Below, piece after piece: positions 8,241 to 17,493 of a stretch of DNA of 64,000 nt. Under the pieces are notes generated by a model. It did no database searches, had not been told where the DNA came from, and worked only from the letters and a program-made list of their open reading frames with translations. Each line of letters begins with the position of its first letter. The stretch's first letter is position 1. Source of the stretch: Mesorhizobium sp. NBSH29 (lineage in GTDB: Bacteria; Pseudomonadota; Alphaproteobacteria; Rhizobiales; Rhizobiaceae); the NCBI RefSeq assembly GCF_015500055.1, contig NZ_CP045494.1, positions 54,321 through 118,320 on the forward strand, written 5' to 3'. Position numbers and translations under genes: made by a program.

Positions 8241-8945
8241 TCAGATCAGCTTGAGTTTGGTCGCCAGCGCGGTCGCGTGGGGAAGCGTTCCGACGTCGAG
8301 CGCTTTGCGCGCGTTGTTCAGGTGAAAGTTCACGGTCGCAAATGAGATGTTCTCGAGCGCGGCGATATCTTTCATCGTCTTTCCCTCCGCCGACCATTTC
8401 AGGCAGAGCGCCTGCTTGGCTTTCAGGTAGATATGAACGCTTGCCGTCGGTTCCACATCCTGCTGTTCGAGCTTCGCATGAAGCTGCGCAACCGCGGTGA
8501 TAGCCGCGATCTGGTCGATATCCTTCTCAAGCGACAGGGTCGGCTTGTGCGACGCGAGCGTGAGCATCGACATGTGCCCGAATGCAGTGCGGATGGGGAT
8601 GGTAACACCGGACCGGATGCCGAAATCCTCGGCTTCCCGATAGAAGCGCCGAACCAGCTTGTCTGTTGACTGACAAGGGTGCTCGGCCGCCCAGGCGAAC
8701 GCCTGCATCCGTGCTTGGGCCATCGAGACGATGGGGTCAACCTTGATGTAATTCTGGGCGAGGTATCGCGCCTGCCATTCCGGCGGATAATTCGATACGG
8801 CATATGTTCTGATGGGCTGCAAGTTGACATAGGCGTAGCAGTCGAAACCAAGCTCCTGCACCAGTTCGGCCAGCCCCTCCTTCAGCATTTGTTCCGTTCG
8901 TGCCACGGAAGACATGTCGGTCAACTTCTGGAAGAACGTTTTCAA
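8241..8945 (-). CDS. traR: TraR LuxR-family transcriptional activator
   Basis: AHL-dependent activator of tra and trb genes. It has 234 residues. The N-terminal autoinducer-binding domain retains the conserved Trp/Tyr pair in EWQARYLAQNY and Asp in KVDPIV, as in TraR and LuxR proteins. The C-terminal LuxR-type helix-turn-helix is EGKTMKDIAALENISFATV. The start codon is TTG (8943-8945), preceded by AGGAGAGG at 7-base spacing, so the rare start looks genuine and may keep TraR levels low. No traI-like synthase lies in the window, so the signal must come from another gene or another cell. Confidence 0.94.
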   Translation of the reverse strand: MKTFFQKLTDMSSVARTEQMLKEGLAELVQELGFDCYAYVNLQPIRTYAVSNYPPEWQARYLAQNYIKVDPIVSMAQARMQAFAWAAEHPCQSTDKLVRRFYREAEDFGIRSGVTIPIRTAFGHMSMLTLASHKPTLSLEKDIDQIAAITAVAQLHAKLEQQDVEPTASVHIYLKAKQALCLKWSAEGKTMKDIAALENISFATVNFHLNNARKALDVGTLPHATALATKLKLI

Positions 8946-9366
8946 TGGATAGCCTCTCCTATGTAACTGTCTCCGCCCCGGTTCCGCCCGATTGTTTGCC
9001 CTTACGATTACTTCGCCAGTTCGGCGCTCTGTTCATGGCCGTGGCGAACCCTTCGAGCGACACAGTGAACACAGCCTGGTCGTCTGCATTGGGTTTCGTA
9101 GCCGTGATAACGAGGCTCTTGCTCCTCTTCATCGCGTCCGTCGCAGCCGAAGGGCATCAGCAGAGTGCCATCGGTCTGCAGTCCCTCCCCTTCAGCCTCT
9201 CGCACGGGTTTGGCCGCTCTTTGAGCTGCGACATGTCGTTCGGTTATGTCGGCCAGGGTGCCGTGCCGCGTCTCAGCGTTAATCGCAGTGCGATTCTGTC
9301 GAGTGAAATTGTTGTCTCCGGACAGGTCATTTGAAGATTTTCCTAGGCTCAGCATGGCTTCATTCC
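8946..9366. other. Intergenic stretch without a recognisable gene
   Basis: This segment lies between the start of traR and the end of the decayed IS5 transposase. Short open frames exist on both strands, but none shows a recognisable domain or a good ribosome binding site with codon bias. The traR promoter should lie in its left end. It may include the target-side remains of the IS. Confidence 0.4.
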
Positions 9367-10002
9367 TCATGCGGGCACACTCCGCCCCTGCCACCAGACA
9401 AATCGTTTCAGATTGTAGGCGAGATTGCCGATGCCGATTTTCATCTAGGCGCGGGCGCGTCCGGCCGAGGGTGCGGATGAACAGTCCCATGCGGTCCTTC
9501 TGCTCGGCGAAGGGATGCTCGACACGGGCGCCGGTTCTGGAGCGTGTCCGGTTGCCGTGCTCGATATTCTTCGGCATCGGCCTGCCTCTTGGCTTCTTGC
9601 GATGCACGCGGCTGATGAAGCCTGGTCTATTCGACCGATACGCCGTGTCGGCCCACACTTCGGAGCCGGTGTTGGTGCTGGCCAGCAACCCGCGTCGACC
9701 CTGTCGCCGTCATCCAGAAGACCAAGGAACCGGCCGAAGGTGCGCCGGTCCATGATCTGAAACTCGGCCTGCTCATCCGACAGCCCGTAAAGTGCCTGCA
9801 ACACGAGGATCTTCAACATCATCACCGCATCGTAAGGTGGGCGCCCGCCCTGCGACCGATCCGGGCGGTTCAGTGCCTGGGCCAGCGGTTTGCGAAACAT
9901 CTCCCACGCAACAACTGTGTTCAGCCTCTCCAGCGGCTCGCCGGCAGCGCTCAGCCGCGCATAGCGTTCCTCGACATCCCACAAACCCGCCTGTCCCTTC
10001 AT
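9367..10002 (-). pseudogene. IS5-family transposase remnant
   Basis: The leftward frame starts MKGQAGLWDVEERYARL and reads through the usual N-terminal domain to FGRFLGLLDDGDRV. It then jumps to the late catalytic part (SEVWADTAYRS) in another frame, so roughly 100 residues including the first catalytic Asp are deleted. The late part has lost a few residues after TAYRSN and carries a TAG in place of a sense codon (after GRARA), before MKIGIGNLAYNLKRF and the true end at 9367. It cannot encode an active enzyme. The remnant lies exactly between traR and rcgA. Confidence 0.88.
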
Positions 10003-10117
10003 TCGATCCTCTCCGGTGCCGGCGTAAAATCGAGTTGATAAAAACGTTGATCAAGGACGAGGGCACGATAGGATACGAAGACGAGCGAAACGAAACGAAA
10101 CCAGAGCCTGTAAGCCA

Positions 10118-11755
10118 TTGTTTAATAATGGAAAGTTATTTCTCCCTCCACCGGGAGACGGGAGTGATTTCAAAGAAGTATTCAAACGATTAGCCGCAGC
10201 GGGTGCGGGTCGGCCATTTGGCAAGGATGGATTTCCTGCTGGCCCGTGGACGCCCGAGCTTCTTGCAGAGGCGATTTCACAGATTGATTCCAACCGGATT
10301 GGGGTTGATCTGCGAACGGTGCAGCTTTGGTTTCAAGAGAACGAGAAGGGAATTAGCACTGCCAACATTCGTTGGCTGGCGAGAATTTTTGGGTGCGATG
10401 ATCCGGTGGCAACCAGCGAATGGCAGATGGAGCTCAGTGCGGCAAAATCGCGGTTATCGGCCAAGAGGCGAGAATGGAAGAGAGCCGGAAGCAGCGTTGC
10501 ACAGGAGATTTCAGATACGGCACTGACTGCGACCTTCGATGGTGGGGCAGACGCCCCGGCAGAGCTAGCAGGCGATGCTGACGCCAAGGTGCCGAGTCGA
10601 CGTTTTAGTTTGGCGAGGAAATCGGAGGCGTTCTTTAGTCACGGATCTCCCCTGAATTTACCAGCGTCGGTTTTTGCGGGGATCACCGCTCTTGGATTCT
10701 TGTCCTATATCACTGGGATTCACGACGTTACATATGGCCGGGAAGATGGCGTCGTCAAACAGGTTGGGTTTCTGTGGACGGCAAATTGGACATTCATCTT
10801 CATGGTGTTTTTGCCACTGTTTTTTGCCTTCGTGACCGAGCTAGTGACCTTTTGGAAAGATGAGGGGCGCTTAAATCTCGTAGCACTGTGTGACCGAATG
10901 GAAAGCGATAAGGCCTGGGCACGCGACGTCGAATCTACTTCTTATTCATATTGGGCGGCTTTTTCAATTTGTCTGCTGTTCGCCGGTCTTCTTCAATGGA
11001 TAGGCATGTTTTTGATCCCGTTGATGAAAGGCGGTGGAAACTATGCGACGGATTGGGGCTCGTTAGCGATTGTGCGCCCGGAGGTCATATCAGTGCCCGA
11101 AGCGGCGGTATTTACCGGCCTCGCTTACCTATACATGAGCATCTGCTTTTATCTGTTTTTCGTAGGGTTAATTTTGCTCTATACCACTATCCATGATCTA
11201 CGGAAAATTCGAGAATCTTCGGGTAGGAAAATTCGAGAATCTTCGGGTAGATTGGCGGGAATAGTCTCTCAGCACGAAATCAATATAACTAGCCACAGGG
11301 TGATGCACGGTGTTTTTCGGTGTACTATTTTGGGGGTTTTGATCGCCATAGTCATGAAGGTCCAAAGTGCTTACCTGACATCAAGTGGAGAGAACATTGT
11401 GGCTTGGTTGGTGGACGATATGTCTTCAGCTTTCTATGGGAGCGATGATGTGAGTGCTGGGGTCAGCTATCGTAGGCCGAACTACTACAGCAGCCTCCTT
11501 ATTGTTATTTCGACTTGTTTCGTGTTTCTGTACGGCTTCATTCATATAGGTATCAAACATCGGATTTGTATACCTTCATGGAGAATGGCGGCGGTTGTTG
11601 GGTTACTCGCCGCTTGCTACTTACTGATCGATGCATTTGCTGGCTTTTCGATCCTTCTGGGCATTGCAGTGCTGCTCGCGATATACGGCCTAATTGATCC
11701 AGGGTTTGGCCGAGGGCGGGCGAGCGAACTAGGAAACGATCAGAGTGTATCATAG
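10118..11755 (+). CDS. rcgA: RcgA-like membrane protein controlling conjugation
   Basis: 545 residues from TTG 10118, the only start candidate found upstream of the conserved region; the ribosome binding site is weak. The N-terminal about 120 residues are soluble (FPAGPWTPELLAEAISQI, LRTVQLWFQENEKGIS, WLARIFGCDDP) and look like a regulatory or DNA-binding module. About seven hydrophobic segments follow (from residue about 180 to the end). The gene pair and its position between tra and trb fit rcgA-rcgR, described for a Rhizobium favelukesii plasmid, where rcgA is required for conjugation. The gene is less GC-rich than its neighbours and contains a perfect 24-base tandem duplication at 11202-11249. 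The family assignment is from memory. Confidence 0.72.
   Translation: MFNNGKLFLPPPGDGSDFKEVFKRLAAAGAGRPFGKDGFPAGPWTPELLAEAISQIDSNRIGVDLRTVQLWFQENEKGISTANIRWLARIFGCDDPVATSEWQMELSAAKSRLSAKRREWKRAGSSVAQEISDTALTATFDGGADAPAELAGDADAKVPSRRFSLARKSEAFFSHGSPLNLPASVFAGITALGFLSYITGIHDVTYGREDGVVKQVGFLWTANWTFIFMVFLPLFFAFVTELVTFWKDEGRLNLVALCDRMESDKAWARDVESTSYSYWAAFSICLLFAGLLQWIGMFLIPLMKGGGNYATDWGSLAIVRPEVISVPEAAVFTGLAYLYMSICFYLFFVGLILLYTTIHDLRKIRESSGRKIRESSGRLAGIVSQHEINITSHRVMHGVFRCTILGVLIAIVMKVQSAYLTSSGENIVAWLVDDMSSAFYGSDDVSAGVSYRRPNYYSSLLIVISTCFVFLYGFIHIGIKHRICIPSWRMAAVVGLLAACYLLIDAFAGFSILLGIAVLLAIYGLIDPGFGRGRASELGNDQSVS
11202..11249 (+). repeat. 24-base perfect tandem duplication inside rcgA
   Basis: Two identical 24-base units (11202-11225 and 11226-11249) encode RKIRESSG twice in a charged loop between membrane segments. 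Exact identity suggests a recent slippage event that kept the frame. Confidence 0.92.
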
Positions 11756-12770
11756 TTGGCTTGATCGTTGGGATGAGCGGCGGGCACGACGCGGTGATGA
11801 GGCGAAAAAAACAACCGATTTTATCCTTGACGCCGACCGGGCCTTTCCAGGTGCGAATAAGATAACAAGTATCGATGAATTCTGTACCCTTGCGGACCAG
11901 GCCGTGGGGGATCCAACCTTTTTCGATGAGCCGAGTGGGGGGGATCAGGGTTTTGAAAGGGAAGATGGATGGCTCAAATTTCCATCGGACATTTCTACTG
12001 ATATCGAACAGAACAATGTCGTCTCGGCGAAAATCACAGAAAGCGGGTCGTTCGATCAGGCGATGGTGATTTTTCACCATTGGAATGCAAGCGCGCGGAA
12101 TCGTCAAATTGCCAACTTTTTCTCGCTGCGTGGCATCACGGTTGTCGAGATTGCTATGCCTTATCACTTCGAGCGCAGCCGTCCCGGGTCCCTGCACGCC
12201 GATTATATGCTTAGCCCTAATCTCGGTCGAACGATCCAATCCGTAAGGCAGGCAGTATTGGACGGGCGAAAACTCATACGATGGTTGAAGAGCGAAGGCT
12301 ATCGAGAGATTGCGGTTCTCGGTATGAGCTTAGGTTCCTGGATCGCAGGGTTGATCGCTGCGCACGACTCGGCTGTGTCAAAAGCCTCGTTGTTTCTGAC
12401 GGCGGGGAGTCTCGCGGATATGGTTTGGACGGGTCGCGCGACACGATTGATACGTGATAGCCTTGAGCCTGAGGTTAAGCTGTCTGATCTCAGAAGGGCC
12501 TGGGGTCCACTTAACTTGGAGAATTACGCACATAGTTTGGCACGGCCTGATCTCGATCTTCAGGTTGTGTTGGCTAAGAGAGACAAAGTGGTGTTGCCAG
12601 AGCTATCGGACAGGTTCATGCAGAGGCTGAAGGACGCCGGAGCTAGGCCAAATATTTTGGAATTAAACTGTGGTCACTATTCGCTCGCCATGCCGCCTTA
12701 CATTTTGTTGGCCGGTTTGAGCTTGAAGCGGTTTCTGTCGTGTGCTGACAAGTCGGCCCGGCGAGCATGA
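11745..12770 (+). CDS. rcgR: RcgR-like alpha/beta hydrolase, putative conjugation inhibitor
   Basis: 341 residues from GTG 11745, overlapping the rcgA stop by 11 bases with AGGA upstream, so coupled translation is likely. Alpha/beta-hydrolase fold: oxyanion strand AMVIFHHWNAS (about 105-115), nucleophile elbow GMSLGS (about 200), probable acid in VVLAKRDKVV and histidine in LNCGHYS near the C-terminus. No signal peptide. Rhizobial homologues beside rcgA act as inhibitors of plasmid transfer, and a lactone-hydrolase role has been proposed; an AHL or related ester would be a logical substrate next to a TraR system, but this is inference. Confidence 0.7.
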   Translation: MYHSWLDRWDERRARRGDEAKKTTDFILDADRAFPGANKITSIDEFCTLADQAVGDPTFFDEPSGGDQGFEREDGWLKFPSDISTDIEQNNVVSAKITESGSFDQAMVIFHHWNASARNRQIANFFSLRGITVVEIAMPYHFERSRPGSLHADYMLSPNLGRTIQSVRQAVLDGRKLIRWLKSEGYREIAVLGMSLGSWIAGLIAAHDSAVSKASLFLTAGSLADMVWTGRATRLIRDSLEPEVKLSDLRRAWGPLNLENYAHSLARPDLDLQVVLAKRDKVVLPELSDRFMQRLKDAGARPNILELNCGHYSLAMPPYILLAGLSLKRFLSCADKSARRA

Positions 12771-12802
12771 GTTTGGCGGGGACAGGATCCCTGGTCCCAC
12801 CA

Positions 12803-14104
12803 TCAGCCCCGAAATGCGCCGGGGAAGATGACGTCCTGGTCGACGAGGACGTTGAACTTGTATCCTGGGCGAATCTCCAGTGTCGGTTGAACGTCGAGAT
12901 TCTTGTTGATCGTGCGTTCGGCGACGCGGCCGAACGTCTCCGCGAAATTCCTCCTCGCGGCATCGGAGGCGGTGTCCTGGGTGGCGAGCGTCGAGCTCTC
13001 CGGTAGCGCCATGTCGATTCCTGTCCCGATAATGGCCAGCAGCACCGCCGAGCCGAACGTCTTCAAATAATGGTTGTTCACCTTGTCGTTGAAACCGCCA
13101 TAGCCTTGGGCGTCGGTGCCGGCCATGCCGCCGATCTGCAGGGTCGAGCCATTCGGGAAGATGATGTCCGTCCACACGACGAGGACACGGCTCTGTCCGA
13201 ACGAAACTTTGCTGTCGTAGCGTCCGAACAGCTTTGTGCCCTGGGGGATCAGCAGGCGATGGCCGGTGGCGGTGTCATAGACGTTCTGGCTAACCTGCGC
13301 GTTGATGCGGCCGGGAAGGTCGGAATTAATGCCGGTGATCAGGGTCGCCGGGATCACCGAACCGCGTTTCAGCTCGTAGAGTGATTGCTGCGGAACGACC
13401 TGGTTGGGGAGGTAGCCAAGCTCCTTGATGTCGGCGTTGAAAAAATCCTCCTTGGTCCGTTGGCCGTTCCCATCGAGGTTCTGCCCGCCGAGCCCGGCCT
13501 GGAGCGCCGCGGCATAGAGATCGGAGGTCGAGCCGGCGCGCGAAGCGCTCGCATTGCCGCCCGCCATGGCCGGATCGGCGCCAGCATTCGAGCGCCCCTG
13601 AAGCTTGTCGGTGCTTACCGCGAGCGGTGAATCATATGCCGCATCGTTTGCCTGCAGACGGGCCATGCGCTGGCGACTGCGCTCGCGCAAATATTGCTCC
13701 TCGGCTTCGCGCTCAAGGCGTGCCCGCCAGAGGGTGTCCGGTTCGAGCTGCGGTTCACGCTGGACGGCAGGTTCGGCGGCGGGACGCGGGGTGAATGGAT
13801 TCTCGGCTTCGACGCGCTCGACGGGTGTGGGCTGGAAGGCAGGCACCTCTGCGGGTTCACCGATGATGCCGTCCGAGACGCCGCGCTTCAGCTGGTCGGC
13901 ATAGGTCGATGCGGGATTGCCGGAGCTTTCCTCAATTCCGGGATCGCCCCGGAAATACAGGCCGCGGGAGGTCAAGCCGTAGATGATGACAGCGAGGAAG
14001 GCGATGACGAGGCCGATCGCGATCAAAATCGGCAGACGGTTGATGCGCCGAATACTGGGCTCCGCGCCCTCGGCTGCGCCACCGAGCTTGAGTGACTGGA
14101 CCAT
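12803..14104 (-). CDS. trbI: TrbI (VirB10-like) conjugal transfer protein
   Basis: 433 residues. It spans inner and outer membranes of the mating channel. One N-terminal membrane helix (LPILIAIGLVIAFLAVIIYG, about 26-45) is followed by a Pro/Glu-rich periplasmic linker and the conserved C-terminal beta-barrel domain with GSVIPATLITGINSDLPG, LLIPQGTKLFGRYDS and the late segment FNVLVDQDVIFPGAF. Last gene of the leftward trb operon. Its stop faces rcgR across 32 bases. Confidence 0.96.
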   Translation of the reverse strand: MVQSLKLGGAAEGAEPSIRRINRLPILIAIGLVIAFLAVIIYGLTSRGLYFRGDPGIEESSGNPASTYADQLKRGVSDGIIGEPAEVPAFQPTPVERVEAENPFTPRPAAEPAVQREPQLEPDTLWRARLEREAEEQYLRERSRQRMARLQANDAAYDSPLAVSTDKLQGRSNAGADPAMAGGNASASRAGSTSDLYAAALQAGLGGQNLDGNGQRTKEDFFNADIKELGYLPNQVVPQQSLYELKRGSVIPATLITGINSDLPGRINAQVSQNVYDTATGHRLLIPQGTKLFGRYDSKVSFGQSRVLVVWTDIIFPNGSTLQIGGMAGTDAQGYGGFNDKVNNHYLKTFGSAVLLAIIGTGIDMALPESSTLATQDTASDAARRNFAETFGRVAERTINKNLDVQPTLEIRPGYKFNVLVDQDVIFPGAFRG

Positions 14105-14115
14105 GCTCCCCTCCC

Positions 14116-14550
14116 CTATCCGTGCCGCATGACCGATAGCGGACTTGTCGGCGCAGCACCTGCGGCTGTCGCGCTATATGCACGGCCAAGATCAATGGAG
14201 CTCGTGGACAGTCGCGCCAGGACCTGGCCGTCATAGGTGTCGATTACATAGGCAAGCGGAATCAGCTTCTCGGTATCGGTCTTCTGGTCGCTGACCACTG
14301 CATAGCCCCACACCTTGAGCGAGGCCTCAAGCGCGCCGCCGAACGGCGACCCGTCGGGTTTGAGCAGGATCGTGCCGGTGCCCGGTCCGACATGCTCGGC
14401 GAGGCGGCTCACCATGTCGCCGGCGATGGCGCTGGCGGCAGGGCCGGAAAGCTCCTGTGGCGCGGAGCTAGCGACCAGGTCATCCGCCCCCAACGTCTGG
14501 CAGCCGGCGAGCATCGCCGATAGGAAAAGGACGGAGAGGATGCGCTGCAT
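14116..14550 (-). CDS. trbH: TrbH lipoprotein of the mating channel
   Basis: 144 residues with a lipoprotein signal peptide: [17 protein letters not shown], cleavage before Cys17. The mature part is a small periplasmic domain ([20 protein letters not shown]). By position between trbG and trbI it is the TrbH lipoprotein, probably the VirB7-like stabiliser of the outer-membrane core. Two bases from trbG and 11 from trbI. Confidence 0.9.
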   Translation of the reverse strand: MQRILSVLFLSAMLAGCQTLGADDLVASSAPQELSGPAASAIAGDMVSRLAEHVGPGTGTILLKPDGSPFGGALEASLKVWGYAVVSDQKTDTEKLIPLAYVIDTYDGQVLARLSTSSIDLGRAYSATAAGAAPTSPLSVMRHG

Positions 14551-14552
14551 GG

Positions 14553-15392
14553 TCAGCCTCCGCGCCGGATCGTTATCTTCTCCCGCTTCCAGCCGACGCC
14601 GGAGACGAGGACGGCGCGGTCGATATTGTAATCGACCACCATCATGTTGCCCTTCATGCGATAGTTGACAACGCGGTTTTCCCCGCCGGAGACGACGAAC
14701 AGCACCGGAGCATCCTGTCCGGACAGCGAGCGGGGGAACTGGATGTAGGTCTTCTGCCCGTCGGAATAGACACGCGTCGGCCGCCAGCCCGCGCGGCCAC
14801 TGACGCTGTACTGAAAGTTCAGCTGCTCGGCCGGAATGCCGGCGCCCGGGATCGTGCTGGCTTCCAGCCGCGCATTGATGTCGGCGAGCTTGGTCGAGAC
14901 GTCTTCCTGATATTCGAAGCCGACGCGCGCCATGTATTGGCTCTGATGCGACTTAAGCTGGATGTGATAGGTCCGGCGCGATGTGGTGACGACCATGGAC
15001 GTCACCAGCCCCGGCTCCGATGGCTTGACGATCAGGTGGATTGCCTGCCCGCCGACCGCACCCGAGGTTGCAGGCTCGACCTTCCAACGCACCGTGTCGC
15101 CGACCAGCACGTCACGAACCACCTCGCCGGCCTGAAGCTCGATGTCGCAGACCTGCAAGGGCGAGCAGACGACCGACGGCTGGATCTCGCCGTAGAGAAA
15201 GATTACCTTCCCGTCGGCGCCTTTGGTCACGAGTCCGCGCGACCCGCGCCACTGCCCGGAAATCCCGGTGCCCTTCGCCTCATTGGCGTTCATGGCCTGC
15301 GCGCTCGCGTCGGCCACGACAGCCAGCAGAACTCCGCAGGTCAGCGCAGCGGAGAACAGCACCGTTTGAACTCTGGTCCTATTGATGGTCAT
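14553..15392 (-). CDS. trbG: TrbG (VirB9-like) conjugal transfer protein
   Basis: 279 residues from ATG 15390-15392; the open frame continues far upstream, but that part is a shadow of trbF and trbL. A cleavable signal peptide ([24 protein letters not shown]) is followed by the two-lobed VirB9/TrbG domain, with [21 protein letters not shown] and a C-terminal lobe ending in [11 protein letters not shown]. It forms the outer-membrane core with TrbI and TrbH. Confidence 0.94.
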   Translation of the reverse strand: MTINRTRVQTVLFSAALTCGVLLAVVADASAQAMNANEAKGTGISGQWRGSRGLVTKGADGKVIFLYGEIQPSVVCSPLQVCDIELQAGEVVRDVLVGDTVRWKVEPATSGAVGGQAIHLIVKPSEPGLVTSMVVTTSRRTYHIQLKSHQSQYMARVGFEYQEDVSTKLADINARLEASTIPGAGIPAEQLNFQYSVSGRAGWRPTRVYSDGQKTYIQFPRSLSGQDAPVLFVVSGGENRVVNYRMKGNMMVVDYNIDRAVLVSGVGWKREKITIRRGG

Positions 15393-15409
15393 GAGAATGC
15401 GCGGGCCTT

Positions 15410-16072
15410 TCAAAGCTGGGCGGTCCATTCGAAGTCCCGCAGGTAGAGGCCGATCGGATTGAGGCGGATCACGCCCTCGTCCTGGGGCGGTGTTAGTGTG
15501 ACCGTCGCGATGCCACGGAAGCGGCGCACCGCCGTCTCCTTGCCCTTCCGGTCGCGCTGATATTCGGTCCAGTCGATCTGGTAGCTCTGGTTCGAGAGCG
15601 GAACGACATTGTTCACCTCGATGGCGATGGTAGCCGACTTCGCCTTCTCGAAGGGTGAGTTGCTCCGGAACCAGCTGTTCACCTTCTCGGTCGCCGGATC
15701 GGAGGTGCGCAGCAGCGCGTAGGTCCGGTCGATATACTGCTTCTGGACAACTGCATCCGGCGTCACCGAACGAAAGTTCGAGACGAAGCTGCCGAGCGTG
15801 GCACGCACGACGCGAGGATCGGCATATTCGATCTGCTGCGGGAAGCCGGCGCTCGCCGAAGTCCCGAGCTTGTCCACTTCCACGATATAGGGAACGAGCT
15901 TGACCTGCGTGCTCTGGAACAGCGCGTAGGAGAAGCCGATCACCGCCATCAGCATGCCGGTGATGCCGACGATACGCCACGCGGCCGCTGCCTTCACATA
16001 GGATCCATAGCGCTCGTTCCACTCCTGACGTGCGGCGATGAAGGGATTGTCGGGTGGGGTATTGGTGGCCAT
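15410..16072 (-). CDS. trbF: TrbF (VirB8-like) conjugal transfer protein
   Basis: 220 residues. A short cytoplasmic N-terminus ([18 protein letters not shown]) and one membrane helix (about 31-52, [19 protein letters not shown]) precede a periplasmic NTF2-like VirB8 domain ending in [18 protein letters not shown]. This assembly factor links the inner-membrane ATPases with the core channel. It stands 17 bases after trbG in the reverse reading and 18 bases from trbL. Confidence 0.95.
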   Translation of the reverse strand: MATNTPPDNPFIAARQEWNERYGSYVKAAAAWRIVGITGMLMAVIGFSYALFQSTQVKLVPYIVEVDKLGTSASAGFPQQIEYADPRVVRATLGSFVSNFRSVTPDAVVQKQYIDRTYALLRTSDPATEKVNSWFRSNSPFEKAKSATIAIEVNNVVPLSNQSYQIDWTEYQRDRKGKETAVRRFRGIATVTLTPPQDEGVIRLNPIGLYLRDFEWTAQL

Positions 16073-16090
16073 GCTGAGGCTGTTCTCCGC

Positions 16091-17281
16091 TCACTTGTCC
16101 TGAAGGGGTGGCGGAGGCGGGGGCGTTGGAGAGCCCTTCTGCCGCGTCTGGTCGAGCTTGGCGTTTGCCAGGCCGAGCAACGACCCGGCATAGGCGCCGG
16201 GCGAGGCGATGGCCTTTTCCTTCGCGGCCGATCCCGCGGCCCATCCGGCATTGCCGATGCCGGACGCCATGCCACGCAGCGCTGCTCCCGCCATCGATGA
16301 GCCACCGGCGTGCGCCGAACTTGCGACTGACGCCCCCGTTCGCGCGGCGTTCGCGCCAAGGAACGCGCCACCCGCTGCAAATGTCGCTGCTTGGCCGCCA
16401 TGGCGGATGGCCTCCATGCCGCCGGCGATCGAGGCGCCTTGCACTACGCCCTGGACGATCGGTGGCACGTACATGGCGATGATGAACACAACCACCGAAA
16501 TCCCTGCGATAGCCAGCGTGGTGATGAACTGGTCGGACGTCGCGGTCGGCGCCTCCGCAAGGCCGAGCAACACCTCGGAGCCAATGCGCGCGATCATCAC
16601 CAGCGCCATGAGCTTCATGCCGACCGAAAATGCGTAGATCAGGTAGCGGATCGCAAAATCCTTGGTGAAGGAGGACCCGCCGAGCCCCAGCATGATCATG
16701 CCGGCGAGCAGCCCGACATACATCTCGACCATTACGGCAACGAAGATCGCCGCCACCAGGCTGAAGCAGATCACCACGATGACCATGGCGAAGACGGCGG
16801 CGATCGCCAGAGCGTTGTCCTCGAATACACCGAACTGCGCCTGCTCCGACATTTTTGAGGCGACGCGGATGCCGGCGTCGAAGATGTTGGCTGGTGAAGC
16901 CGAGCCGCCATTGGCGCCGATCTGGAACAGGCTGTCGACCACCGCCTTGGCAAAGCTCGGTCCCTGGTCGAGAATGAAGGCAAAGAGGCCGATGAACATG
17001 ATCCGCCGCACCAGCTCGGCGAACCATGCGTCGAGCGAGGCTGCCTGGAGCGCGAGCCAGACGGCCGCGATGCCGATCTCGATCCCGGCAAGGATCCAGA
17101 ACAGGGAGCGCGCCGCGTTCATCACGGTCGTTTCCCACCCCTTGGCCGCTGTCGAAACCTGGCTCTCGAGCGTGGTCAGAACATCACCCTGCTGCGCGAG
17201 CGCCGGCGCGCATGCCAGCAGCACGAGCGCGATCGCAATGAAGGTCAGTTCGAGGCCGCGGGAAGGCCGGGTTGTCACCAT
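16091..17281 (-). CDS. trbL: TrbL (VirB6-like) polytopic membrane protein
   Basis: 396 residues from ATG 17279-17281 ([14 protein letters not shown]), chosen because it overlaps the trbK stop by 7 bases and leads straight into a signal sequence ending at ALAQQG. At least six hydrophobic segments follow, including LGVF-type regions around residues 60-110 and 150-300. The C-terminal about 100 residues are Gly/Ala-rich ([15 protein letters not shown]) and end in a Pro tract, [12 protein letters not shown], as in many TrbL proteins. Channel component in the inner membrane. Confidence 0.94.
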   Translation of the reverse strand: MVTTRPSRGLELTFIAIALVLLACAPALAQQGDVLTTLESQVSTAAKGWETTVMNAARSLFWILAGIEIGIAAVWLALQAASLDAWFAELVRRIMFIGLFAFILDQGPSFAKAVVDSLFQIGANGGSASPANIFDAGIRVASKMSEQAQFGVFEDNALAIAAVFAMVIVVICFSLVAAIFVAVMVEMYVGLLAGMIMLGLGGSSFTKDFAIRYLIYAFSVGMKLMALVMIARIGSEVLLGLAEAPTATSDQFITTLAIAGISVVVFIIAMYVPPIVQGVVQGASIAGGMEAIRHGGQAATFAAGGAFLGANAARTGASVASSAHAGGSSMAGAALRGMASGIGNAGWAAGSAAKEKAIASPGAYAGSLLGLANAKLDQTRQKGSPTPPPPPPLQDK

Positions 17282-17493
17282 TTCAGTTTCATCTCCTGCC
17301 CGCCGCGCACGTCGCGGTTTGGGTCGCCGCCGATGAAGTCCGCGGCACGCTTCCGCCTTTCGGAATCGTGCGGCGAGAGAGGCGCTACCGCCTCCGATGG
17401 CGCGGGATTGGTTTGGGCCGTGATCCAGATCGCAGCGCCGGCGCAAAGGCCGATCGCGCCGATAGTGAGGACGATGATCGTCGATCGGCTCAC
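17275..17493 (-). CDS. trbK: TrbK entry-exclusion-type lipoprotein
   Basis: 72 residues. The signal sequence STIIVLTIGAIGLCAGAA contains a lipobox-like LC at residue 17, consistent with RP4 TrbK, a lipoprotein that blocks redundant mating. The C-terminus, [12 protein letters not shown], resembles the C-terminus of neighbouring TrbJ (GVRGGQTMEPRW). It overlaps both trbJ (4 bases) and trbL (7 bases). Confidence 0.85.
   Translation of the reverse strand: MSRSTIIVLTIGAIGLCAGAAIWITAQTNPAPSEAVAPLSPHDSERRKRAADFIGGDPNRDVRGGQEMKLKW

Noticed and set aside
15393..17138. Long leftward open frame upstream of trbG that would give an 861-residue protein
   Set aside because: It runs out of frame through trbF and trbL; only the last 279 codons, from a signal peptide onward, match TrbG.
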